Assembly (NCBI GenBank): GCA_041399085.1
Contig: JAWKTM010000039.1
Span: forward strand, 1 to 63,497
DNA length: 63,497 bases
Direction of reading: 5' to 3'
DNA from: JAWKTM01 sp041399085
GTDB taxonomy: Bacteria; Planctomycetota; Planctomycetia; Pirellulales; Pirellulaceae
In this document: in pieces, positions 55,454-63,497 of the stretch
Numbering within the stretch: the first letter of the stretch is position 1
Layout: each line of letters starts with the position of its first letter
Translations under genes and position numbers: made by a program
Notes under the pieces: model-generated
Told to the model about the DNA's origin: nothing
The model's database searches: none
The model's input: only the letters and a program-made list of their open reading frames with translations

Positions 55454-58309
55454 CTAACCACCAACCAAGCGCAGCCCCTTGGGCAATGAATCGCCGAAGA
55501 CGGCGGCTTGTTCTTCGGCCTCCAGCGTCCCGCCATGCTCGACCAGCTCAATAAAGTGCGGCGGCGCGGAACGCTGGCTCAACCAGCCCGCCGCTTCGTC
55601 TCGCAGCGTGTGCGCCAGGTCACGGTAACGATCGTCGGTGCGCCGAGCAAGTTGCATCACCGCCAAATACCCGGTGCGGTTGTCCAGATCGCGTCGCAGC
55701 AGGGCTTCCAGCCATTCAGCCGCTTGCTCGCGCGGCACGACGGTGTTCAGCGGACCGTACACCGGAACTCGCTGGCCCAACCTTCCCAACGTCCAAGCCA
55801 TCGCCGAGTGGACCTTATCCAGCTTTCGTTTGTCGAGCAGATCGACGATCAGGCGGCCGATTTCCAACTTAACCGGCACGGCCAACAATTCCAAGGAACC
55901 GAGCAATCGCCACACTTCTGGCGCCTCGCTGGGGTCGATCGAAACGTCGCCCGCCCGTGACTTCCCCGTGGCGTATCGTCGATGCAGGGCCCGGACCGCC
56001 GCCAACATCGGCTCGGCGACCGCCAATTGCTGGCCACGCGAAAGCCCGCCGGCAATCCTTCGCCAGAGGATCAACGCCTCGTTGCGACAGGCGGGCGTGT
56101 TGAACGCCAGCCGGCCTTGCACGGCTCGCCAAGTCTCGGCCACTCGCCAATCGTCGACCGCCAAGCCGTAACCTGGCCGCAGCGAAAAGCCGAGTAAGTT
56201 TAACCAACGCGCTTCATGGGCGGCGCTCTTGCGGCGACCGTCGGACAACTCCATCAACGCTTCCCACATCCGGCGCAGCAACGACGGTGGCCATTCGTCT
56301 CGCGGCGATTCGAGCTCGTCGGTCAATCGACGATTTAAACCGTCTGGCTTCTCGACGCCTGACTGGCCGAAAACGGCCCTCAGTTGATCGAACGCCGCCT
56401 TCCATGCGGCTTCGTCCAGAACGCCTTGCTGCTCGGCCGCCGACTCATGGGCCGCGACGTCCGTTTGCGTGGCGCTTCGCACGTCGAACTGCAATCGCCA
56501 GCTCCGCTCGCCGCCGACTTCGCTGAGCCACAGGTCGAGTGTGCCGATTTCGGTCAGCCGAGTATGCAGACGCACGTCAACCGTCTCGGCCTGTTTCTTT
56601 CGCCCAGTTTTTAGGACCGTCCGAATCGGCGGCAGCGGCGTCATCTGCTCGCGGTCGATCGGTACGAGGTCGCCCGGTCGGTCGCTCAACCGCGTGCTGG
56701 AGACCAGCAACGGAAACTCGACCGGCTGCGAAATCGCCAGCGTGAACGGCGTGTCGGTAAGTTCGATTTCTTGACCGGGTTCCGCGTTACCGGGTGCGAT
56801 ACAAACGGCGGCGGGCGGTTCGGTGTCGACGTCGATGTAATAGCTGCGAGCGAGACTGGCGGCGATCTTCACGCCTTCGCCGCGGCGGACCATGCCGTAG
56901 TAAGCGGCTCCGCGGGCCACGGCCAAATCCAGGCGATCGTTGTCCAGCAGGATCGGCGACCAGTTGTGCTCCGGCGTGGAGAACCACCGGGACAGAGCCT
57001 CGACCAAGCGTGTTCGCAATTCGGGCGAGGCAAAGAAACCACCGTTGAACAGCACGACATCGGGCCGCGCGGGATCGGCCGTGGCGTCGATGCGTTCTTC
57101 GCGTCCGGCCACTTCGCGGTGCGTGGTTAAGAACGTCGCCAAGTATCGCGTGATGGCCGCGTCCGGCGCGTAGGGCAGACCGAACTCTTGAAAGCCCGAT
57201 TGGCGAGCCCGCGGCCGTTCGTCCAAATTCACGAGCGGCAAAAAGCCTTCGAGCAATAGCTGCTCGGCCTCGGCACGCGTGATCTCAACCTGCGTCGCGC
57301 CGCCAATCAAACGCGAACCGCTGCTGGGCAGATTCACCGTCAGCGATTCGGGCGGTTGCTCGCCCAGCAGCGTCTCTTTCACACGTCGGCAGCGGCGAAC
57401 CAAGACGTCCCATTGATGCGGAGGCAGCTTGCCGCCGCCGGTCAGCTTTTGTTCCAGATGGCGTGCCAACGCCAGATCGAGATTGTCGCCGCCGAGGATC
57501 AGATGTTCGCCGACAGCCACGCGGTGGAACTGCACGTTCTCACCGGCCACGTCGCTACGGCGAACGCGAATCAGCGTGAAGTCGGAAGTGCCGCCGCCGA
57601 TATCGCAAACCAAGATGCTTTGCCCTGGGGAAACCAGTGAGTCCCAATCGTCGGCGTGTTTGTGAACCCAAGCGTAGAAGGCGGCTTGCGGTTCTTCGAT
57701 CAAGACCACGCGGTTCAGTCCCGCTCGGCGCGCCGCTTCGATCGTCAGTTCGCGAGCCACTTCGTCGAACGATGCGGGCAACGTGAGCACCACGTCTTGC
57801 TCGGCCAGCGGCTGATCGGGAAACCTGGCGTTCCAGGCGTCGTGCATGTGACGCAAATAGCGCGAACTGGCTTCGACCGGCGACATTCGTTCGATGTCGG
57901 CCGCTCCGTGCCAAGGCAACAAGTCGGCCGTGCGATCGACTCCGGTGTGACACAACCACGATTTGGCCGACGCGATCAAACGCTGCGGCTTGCTGGTTCC
58001 TTCTTCGCGAGCCATCACTCCCACGGGCGCTCGGTCGGTATTCCTGTCGGTTTGCCAAGGCAGCCGCAACGCCTCGTCGGGCAATTCGCTCGCGGCGGCT
58101 TGATACAGGAAAGACGGCAGCGTCTCGCGCGATTCGACTTGTCCCGGCGCGACCAACTGCGGAATCGCCAGCGTGTGGACTTGCCAAGGCCGCTCCTGCG
58201 TGTCGACATAGGCGACGGCCGAGTTCGTCGTGCCGAGATCGATTCCAACGACGAAGCGACTGGGAAGCTGGTCGACAAGCGGATCGAATTCGCGCGGCGC
58301 GGTGGACAT
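55454..58309 (-). CDS. Hsp70-family protein with long C-terminal extension
   Basis: The first 480 residues form the actin-fold ATPase: VVGIDLGTTNSAVAY (phosphate 1), LTLPASFDEVARELTIEAARRAGL, VLIEEPQAAFYAW, VCDIGGGTSDFTLIRV and an ATP-binding LFNGGFFASPEL. The remaining 470 residues are not the normal DnaK substrate domain but a helical region (WEALMELSDGRRK; LAWTLGRLGQRVP-like). At about 951 residues it is much longer than DnaK (about 640) and resembles the DUF3731-type Hsp70 relatives of unknown client. ATG 58309 (MSTAPREF) is preferred over an upstream Met at 58429. It heads the minus-strand run leading to the sigma factor. Confidence 0.85.
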   Translation of the reverse strand: MSTAPREFDPLVDQLPSRFVVGIDLGTTNSAVAYVDTQERPWQVHTLAIPQLVAPGQVESRETLPSFLYQAAASELPDEALRLPWQTDRNTDRAPVGVMAREEGTSKPQRLIASAKSWLCHTGVDRTADLLPWHGAADIERMSPVEASSRYLRHMHDAWNARFPDQPLAEQDVVLTLPASFDEVARELTIEAARRAGLNRVVLIEEPQAAFYAWVHKHADDWDSLVSPGQSILVCDIGGGTSDFTLIRVRRSDVAGENVQFHRVAVGEHLILGGDNLDLALARHLEQKLTGGGKLPPHQWDVLVRRCRRVKETLLGEQPPESLTVNLPSSGSRLIGGATQVEITRAEAEQLLLEGFLPLVNLDERPRARQSGFQEFGLPYAPDAAITRYLATFLTTHREVAGREERIDATADPARPDVVLFNGGFFASPELRTRLVEALSRWFSTPEHNWSPILLDNDRLDLAVARGAAYYGMVRRGEGVKIAASLARSYYIDVDTEPPAAVCIAPGNAEPGQEIELTDTPFTLAISQPVEFPLLVSSTRLSDRPGDLVPIDREQMTPLPPIRTVLKTGRKKQAETVDVRLHTRLTEIGTLDLWLSEVGGERSWRLQFDVRSATQTDVAAHESAAEQQGVLDEAAWKAAFDQLRAVFGQSGVEKPDGLNRRLTDELESPRDEWPPSLLRRMWEALMELSDGRRKSAAHEARWLNLLGFSLRPGYGLAVDDWRVAETWRAVQGRLAFNTPACRNEALILWRRIAGGLSRGQQLAVAEPMLAAVRALHRRYATGKSRAGDVSIDPSEAPEVWRLLGSLELLAVPVKLEIGRLIVDLLDKRKLDKVHSAMAWTLGRLGQRVPVYGPLNTVVPREQAAEWLEALLRRDLDNRTGYLAVMQLARRTDDRYRDLAHTLRDEAAGWLSQRSAPPHFIELVEHGGTLEAEEQAAVFGDSLPKGLRLVGG

Positions 58310-58588
58310 GGGCGGCTGAAGAAGAGGAGGTCTTCGGAAATCGGAGACGGGAACGGCGACAAGCTGGGGCGACCGAAGATTGATGTTCTTACACCCAAAC
58401 GCTTTGAGCAACCGTAGCCGCCTATGCACCGAGTCACAATCGCCAGCCGAGCAACGCCCGTTACAAACTGTTTACACGAGACAAGGCGATTCGCGAATAA
58501 AATCCGAAGTAGCGTTGCTCACGACGCCGGATGCGGTGGTTGGTGAACGACGAGAATTTCTCAGGTTTACGTACAAGGGAGTCAAGCG

Positions 58589-60109
58589 ATGACGGTTTCC
58601 AATTGGATGTCGATGGGGTTCGTAGCTTGCTTATGCTTTTGGACGTCGGTGGCCGGCGCGGAGGAACGCGGCGCCGATCAAGTCACAGCGGCTTGGCGAC
58701 CGATGATCGTCGCCGCGGCTCCACCGGGAGAGGCAGAGCTCCAGCAAGCGGCGGTTGAACAAATGCGAGCGGCAGGCCCGCCGGCGCTCGAAACGCTGCT
58801 GGCCGTGCGCCAGCAGCTCGAAGCCGCCGTCGCTGAAGCGTCCACACGAGCGGCCAACGAACCAACGCCCGAATCGGAAGCCACGGCACAACGAACTCGC
58901 GATCGTTTGGCCCGATTGGATGCAGTGATCGACAAGTGGGCCGGCAACGGAACTGCGCCACTTCGCGGCTGTTTGTTGTTACGGATTTAGCGGAGGCTCA
59001 GCGCCGAAGCGGCAAGCAGAGCGGCCGATCTTGAGCCTGCGAATGCTCGACCTGTTGACCGATGAATTCAGTTGCGCGAACAGCCGTTTCTTTCACGTTC
59101 GACGTTGTATTCCAACGCCGAGATTTCCCAATACTTGCGCGACCATTTCGTGCTGCATTGGCAGTCGGTGCGGCCGGTTCCCAGGTGACCCGTGGACTTT
59201 GGCGATGGCCGGAAACTGGAACGCACGCTCACCGGCAACAGCGCTCCACTATATCCTGACGGCCGACGGGCAATGTGTGGAATGCTTGCGGGTTTGTACG
59301 GTCCGCCGAAGTTTCTCGCATTGCTGCAAAGCGGAATCGCTGGCACAAGCTTGCCAAAACGTACCGGAATCCGAGCGGGCCGAGCTGCTGCAGCTGCACC
59401 ATGTCGCGCAGCGCGACGCGTCGTGGCGAATTGGGCGGCGGATTTGGCCGCGATTAACGAATCGCTGTCATCGAACCCAGGCGACTCGGCCGTTTCGCAG
59501 GCTCCCTCGCAGCGTGCCGAAGCGACGTCCGCGAACAACGTCGCGCGTGCCGATAATGGCCGACCGCAGGCTCCCAATGCGGAGGCAGCTTCACGGTTGG
59601 CCGTGCCCAAAAGTTTCGCCGAAGCGCCGTTGCTGCGAGCCGTGACGCTGAATCAACAAGTCGACACGCAACAGCAGTTCGTCGCGCGGGTCGAAACGCT
59701 GGTTTCACGCACGGATGAAGCTGTGTGGCAGCAAATCGCGGCTCGCCACGCGAACGACGCCGTGTTGGACGCGGCCAGTGTCGCCATGATTCGGCGGCAG
59801 AATCCGTTGGCCGCTCAAGCCATGCGATTGGCGGTGACGAAAGCTCGAGTCGAGGATCCGGTGCTGCGGTTAGTGCGTGGGCTGCAAACGTCGATCGCAT
59901 TGGATACGGTTCGCAACGAATATATGCTGCATCGACAAGTTCACGAATGGTTCGCGCAACAGACGGCTCCGGCCGACGTGTTCGCGTTGAACGAACGGGT
60001 GTACGCCGAACTGTTCCTGACGCCGAGCAGCGATCCGTGGCTGGGATTGTTGCAACCCGACACCTACACGGCTTTGCAGAACAACGGCTTGGTTCTGAGC
60101 AGCGAGTAG
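58589..60109 (+). pseudogene. Secreted protein with thioredoxin-like region, frameshifted
   Basis: The start gives a signal peptide (MTVSNWMSMGFVACLCFWTSVAGA), followed by a helical domain (LQQAAVEQMRAAGPPALETLL; ARLDAVIDKW). After about 58960 the frame breaks repeatedly. The pieces LFVVTDLAEA, AEISQYLRDHFVLHWQSV, TVDFGDGRKLERTLTGNSA and GQCVECLPGLYGP-like sequence suggest a thioredoxin-like fold. The last 300 residues (59450-60109) are clean and helical. Breaks lie near 58950, 59030, 59100, 59210, 59290 and 59440. Its stop is three bases before the response-regulator ATG, so it is the first gene of the two-component operon and may be sensed or modulated by it. Confidence 0.6.
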
Positions 60110-60112
60110 CCC

Positions 60113-60835
60113 ATGACGACGAATCCGCGCCGAGTGCTCACCGTGGAAGACGACGCCGCGATTCGGCGCGGGATCGTCGACGCTTTGCGATTCGCCGGCT
60201 ACGACGTGATCGAAGCCGGCCACGGCAACGACGGGCTAGCGTGTGCCGTACAGCAAACGTATGACCTGTTGCTGCTGGACGTGGTGCTGCCAGGTGTCAG
60301 CGGACTGGAGATTCTGCGGCAAGTTCGCGAAGTGCGACCGACGACTCCGGTCATCATGCTCACGGCGCGCGGCGAAGAGAATGATCGCGTGGCGGGATTG
60401 CGGTTGGGCGCTGACGATTATGTGGTGAAGCCGTTCAGCGTGAAGGAGTTGCTGGCGCGCGTCGAAGCCGTGTTGCGTCGATCGCCGGAACGCCCGAGCG
60501 ACGTGCAGACCGCCGCGATTCCCGGCGGCTCGGCCGATTTCGCTCGGCGCGAGCTGCGCTACGCTGATGGTTCGCGTTGCGAGCTCTCCGAACGCGAGGC
60601 TGAGTTGCTGCGGTATTTGGTGGCGAACTCGGGGCGAGCGATTTCGCGCGACGAGCTGTTGTCGAACGTTTGGCGAATTACGCCGCAAGGCATCTCGACG
60701 CGTACAATCGACATGCATGTGGCTCGGCTGCGCGAAAAGCTGCGCGACGACTCGGCCGATCCTCGCGTGTTGCTGACCGTGCGAGGCAAGGGATATATGT
60801 TCGCGAATTCAACCGGCGAGGCTGGCGGACGATGA
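60113..60835 (+). CDS. OmpR/PhoB-family response regulator
   Basis: Receiver residues are clear: D13/D14 in TVEDDAA, the phosphoacceptor Asp56 in LLLLDVVLPG, Thr84 in IMLTARG and Lys106 in YVVKPF. The C-terminal winged helix ends with SRDELLSNVWRI, RTIDMHVARLREKL and LLTVRGKGYMF. The protein therefore binds DNA on phosphorylation by the adjacent kinase. Normal length (240). The stop overlaps the kinase ATG as ATGA. Confidence 0.95.
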   Translation: MTTNPRRVLTVEDDAAIRRGIVDALRFAGYDVIEAGHGNDGLACAVQQTYDLLLLDVVLPGVSGLEILRQVREVRPTTPVIMLTARGEENDRVAGLRLGADDYVVKPFSVKELLARVEAVLRRSPERPSDVQTAAIPGGSADFARRELRYADGSRCELSEREAELLRYLVANSGRAISRDELLSNVWRITPQGISTRTIDMHVARLREKLRDDSADPRVLLTVRGKGYMFANSTGEAGGR

Positions 60836-62994
60836 AGCGGCCTTGGCAAATCTGGTTGTGGTGGCTGCTGTGTCTGGCGATTGTGTTGCCAGCAATGGGC
60901 TGGTTGACCGTCAAGGCATTGGAGTTGGATCGGGCCGAAGCCGCCGCGCGGCGAGACGCCGAGGTCGCTCGGTGGCAAGCCGATGCGGCACGTGAATTGG
61001 CCGAACAACAGGAGTTGGTCAACAGCGCGTTGTGGCGGATGGATTGGACGCTGACGCCGTTGATCGCTCAAGAAGCCGCGCGGCCGTACTTCGTGTATTG
61101 GCCGTTTTATCCGAGTCAAGCGGCTCGCCCCGGCAGCGAGGGGAAAACGTCCGGCGCGAAAGGAGCGTCTCAACCCGCGCCGGTCGATTCCACGTTTCCT
61201 TCGCCGCTGTTGATGCAGCCTTCGGAATACGTGCTGCTGCATTTTCAACTTACGCCGGATGAACATTGGACTTCCCCGCAAACGCCGGCCGATTCGTTAC
61301 AGCCGGTGGCGATGGCGAATGGAGTTTCCGTCGACAACATGCGTTTGAGCGAAGGTCGACTGCGCGAGCTAAGTGACGCGGTTTCGTATGCCGAGTTGGT
61401 CGAGCGGTTGCCGGATCAATGGCTACCGGCCTTCGATCCGCAGGCGGCTCGGTTGGCGATGAACCTGAGCATCAACTACAACGGCCAACTTCTGGATGCG
61501 AACTCGCCAAATCAAGCGGTCGAGCCGTCGACGGTTCTCCCGCCGCTCCAGCAACGGACACAGCAGCCAGCCGCGCCTCAATCGAATTCGCAACAGCAAG
61601 CCGAAGTTCCACAGCAAGCGGCAATTTCGCAAACCTATGGCAACGGGCTTGTGAACGCCAACGATCTTCCGCAACTAGATGCATCGCAACAACCGACCGG
61701 CGTGAATCTGGACGACTATTTGGGCGGTTATGCGGCGAACGCTCGCGAGCAGGCCAAGCGCGGCGAGACCGAATTCCAGCGTCGCACGCGGGCGTTGAAT
61801 TCATTCGCTCAGTCGCAGATCGTTCAGCAGCGATTGGTCAACGACGACGTTACGTTCGACGCTTCGCAAGTGGTGCGCGAAGGCGTCACGCGGCCGGTTT
61901 GGATCGGATCGAGGTTGTTGTTGGCTCGGCGGGTGTCTTACGGCGAGCAAACGCTGGTGCAAGGCTGCTGGCTGGATTGGGAGCGGCTGAAGCAGATGTT
62001 GCTGGCCGAAGTCGCCGATCTATTGCCGACTGCCGAACTGACGCCCGTCTTGGACGAGACACTGGCCACGCCCGGCCGCGCGCTGGCGACTTTGCCGGTT
62101 CGTATTGCCGCCGTCACCGACGAAAGCCAGTTGCCGAATAGGCTGGTCACGGCAACCGATGGGAGTCGTCCCAGCGTCGCGGTAGAAGCCTGGTCGCCGA
62201 TCCAGCTTTCGCTGCTGGCGGCTTGGGGCTGTTTGCTGGTGGCGATGTCCGCGGTGGGAGCCTTGTTGTTCGGCGTCGTATCGCTCAGCGAGCGCCGCGG
62301 CGCGTTCGTCTCGGCAGTGACTCACGAGCTGCGAACGCCACTCACAACGTTCCGCATGTACGCCGAGATGCTCGCCGAGAATATGGTGCCTTCGGCCGAA
62401 CAGCGGCAACGCTATCTGGAAACTTTGCGAGCCGAAGCGGACCGGCTCGCGCATCTGGTCGAAAACGTGTTGGCCTACGCAAGACTGGAACGAGGCCGCC
62501 ACGGAACGCGGCTGGAAACGCTCAGCGTCGACGAATTGCTGGACCGCATCGCGCCGAGATTGGCGGACCGCGCGAATCAAGTTGAAATGAACTTGGTGGT
62601 GGAGATCGAAGAGTCCGCCGGCAGATCGAAGCTACAAACCGATCCGACGGCGCTGGAACAGATTCTGTTCAACTTGGTCGACAACGCTTGCAAATATGCG
62701 GCTCGGGCCGAAGACCGGCGAATTCATTTGCGAGTGGAAACCGCGTCCGATCGAGAACTGAATTTTCGGGTGATCGATTACGGGCCGGGTATTGCCAGGG
62801 ATCAAGCGAAGCGGTTGTTTCGACCGTTTTCCAAATCGGATCAGGAAGCGGCTCGCACCGCGCCCGGCGTTGGACTCGGCCTGGCGCTGTCCCGCCGCTT
62901 GGCTCGCATTCTCGGAGGCCGGCTGGAGATGGGTTCCGATCGACCGTCTGGCGTCGGTGCCGAGTTTGTTCTGTCGCTTCCGATTTCACATTAA
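60832..62994 (+). CDS. Membrane sensor histidine kinase
   Basis: It starts at ATG 60832, overlapping the regulator stop. Helix 1 (WWLLCLAIVLPAMGWLTV) and helix 2 (LSLLAAWGCLLVAMSAVGALLFGV) flank a long periplasmic sensor of about 430 residues, including a Gln-rich linker (QQRTQQPAAPQSNSQQQ). The kinase has the H box VTHELRTPLTTFRMYAEML (His498), N box NLVDNACKYA, and G boxes DYGPGIARDQ and GVGLGLALSRRL. It phosphorylates the preceding regulator. The unusually large external domain, coupled with the secreted product of the first gene, points to an envelope signal. Intact, 720 residues. Confidence 0.92.
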   Translation: MKRPWQIWLWWLLCLAIVLPAMGWLTVKALELDRAEAAARRDAEVARWQADAARELAEQQELVNSALWRMDWTLTPLIAQEAARPYFVYWPFYPSQAARPGSEGKTSGAKGASQPAPVDSTFPSPLLMQPSEYVLLHFQLTPDEHWTSPQTPADSLQPVAMANGVSVDNMRLSEGRLRELSDAVSYAELVERLPDQWLPAFDPQAARLAMNLSINYNGQLLDANSPNQAVEPSTVLPPLQQRTQQPAAPQSNSQQQAEVPQQAAISQTYGNGLVNANDLPQLDASQQPTGVNLDDYLGGYAANAREQAKRGETEFQRRTRALNSFAQSQIVQQRLVNDDVTFDASQVVREGVTRPVWIGSRLLLARRVSYGEQTLVQGCWLDWERLKQMLLAEVADLLPTAELTPVLDETLATPGRALATLPVRIAAVTDESQLPNRLVTATDGSRPSVAVEAWSPIQLSLLAAWGCLLVAMSAVGALLFGVVSLSERRGAFVSAVTHELRTPLTTFRMYAEMLAENMVPSAEQRQRYLETLRAEADRLAHLVENVLAYARLERGRHGTRLETLSVDELLDRIAPRLADRANQVEMNLVVEIEESAGRSKLQTDPTALEQILFNLVDNACKYAARAEDRRIHLRVETASDRELNFRVIDYGPGIARDQAKRLFRPFSKSDQEAARTAPGVGLGLALSRRLARILGGRLEMGSDRPSGVGAEFVLSLPISH

Positions 62995-63228
62995 ATCGCC
63001 CGGCCTTTCGCCGCCGCTTCGCCCGCGTTCTTCTCGCGCTTGGGCCTTGACCGTTCGCATTCGTGCCGGAACCGCCGCGTCGCCAAACCGGGCGGCGCTG
63101 GTTATTCTAAGGACTTGCCGAGAACAGGCAGTGCGTTTGTGGACTATTGCACTCGTGTCGTGCGTCGTCGCGGTGATCCGGGACGACGTGGGGCGGGCGA
63201 GTTACTCGATAAGAAAGCGCGGAACGAG

Positions 63229-63497
63229 ATGTCGGATGGAGGCAAGCCGATTCGTTGGGTCGGCTTCGATTTGGGTGGCACGAAGATGATGGCCACCGTG
63301 TTTGACGAGAAGTTTCGGCCGCTGGGAAGCAAGCGGAAACGGACGAAGGGGCACGAGGGCGTCGACGCTTGCCTGGCGCGGATGAAGGCCGTGTTGCGGC
63401 ATGCGCTGGACGAAGCCAAGCTCGAACCGGCTGATATTACGGGCATGGGCATTGGTTGTCCTGGACCGGTCGATTTCGATGGGGGCGTGGTGCTCGA
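63229..63497 (+). CDS. ROK-family sugar kinase/regulator, 5' part cut by the window edge
   Basis: The frame opens at ATG 63229 (MSDGGKPIRW), which follows 230 bp of sequence with no supported gene. It contains GFDLGGTKMMATVFDE, the phosphate-binding DLGGTK of ROK kinases such as glucokinase, and GIGCPGPVDFDGGVV, the second ATP-site motif, near the window edge. It has no stop before 63497. No DNA-binding domain precedes the kinase fold, so it is likely an enzyme rather than a NagC-type repressor. It may belong to sugar utilisation; the specificity is not visible. Confidence 0.8.
   Translation, partial: MSDGGKPIRWVGFDLGGTKMMATVFDEKFRPLGSKRKRTKGHEGVDACLARMKAVLRHALDEAKLEPADITGMGIGCPGPVDFDGGVVL

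Overview
The window looks like a chromosome segment of a planctomycete, most likely a Pirellulales-type organism. The evidence is the combination of an ECF sigma factor paired with a Ser/Thr kinase, a DUF1559 prepilin-like protein, a DUF1570 peptidase, a DUF4034 lipoprotein, a BlaI/M56 regulatory pair, a sulfatase, and giant extracellular proteins with LEPR-XLL-like N-termini, GEVED and type I dockerin domains. No rRNA, tRNA, CRISPR array or replication origin was recognised.

Layout. 0-3.4 kb: REP-like repeats, an intact ECF sigma factor, a frameshifted Ser/Thr kinase and a convergent, frameshifted YndJ-like membrane protein. 3.6-5.2 kb: a decayed IS701-like element with 23-bp perfect inverted ends. 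5.2-8.7 kb: a degraded toxin/immunity region with small ORFs, a PCPSC-ending ORF coupled to a SUKH-3 immunity gene, and a fragment of an Ala/Asp-rich protein. 8.8-25.9 kb: an esterase-like hydrolase, a DUF4034 lipoprotein, an SDR oxidoreductase, an HD-GYP protein, a sialidase-like protein with its coupled membrane protein, a DUF1559 protein with two zinc ribbons, a DUF1570 peptidase, an RluA-family pseudouridine synthase, a TPR-like membrane protein, then a BlaI repressor overlapping an M56 peptidase-secretin fusion.

26.0-42.1 kb is occupied by what appears to be one 16-kb gene (about 5,340 codons) for a giant surface protein, now read in several frames. 42.8-48.2 kb: a small secreted coiled-coil protein, a four-helix membrane protein and an S8 subtilase with exact 47-residue repeats. 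48.2-50.5 kb: DUF3754 protein and hemB. 52.1-58.3 kb: a minus-strand run of Hsp70-like protein, ECF sigma factor, sulfatase and secreted metallopeptidase. 58.6-63.0 kb: a plus-strand operon of a frameshifted secreted protein, an OmpR-type regulator and its histidine kinase, followed by the 5' end of a ROK-family gene cut by the window edge.

A striking general property is the number of +/-1 frame breaks inside otherwise well conserved genes (kinase, YndJ, transposase, SUKH-3, esterase, SDR, sialidase, DUF1559, DUF1570, TPR protein, M56, giant protein, 58.6-kb gene), while other long genes are clean. The sequence alone cannot separate real gene decay from clustered assembly indels; I favour errors for most, because the protein continues immediately in another frame with conserved motifs. 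Genes are given here at their reconstructed full extent and the breaks are stated.
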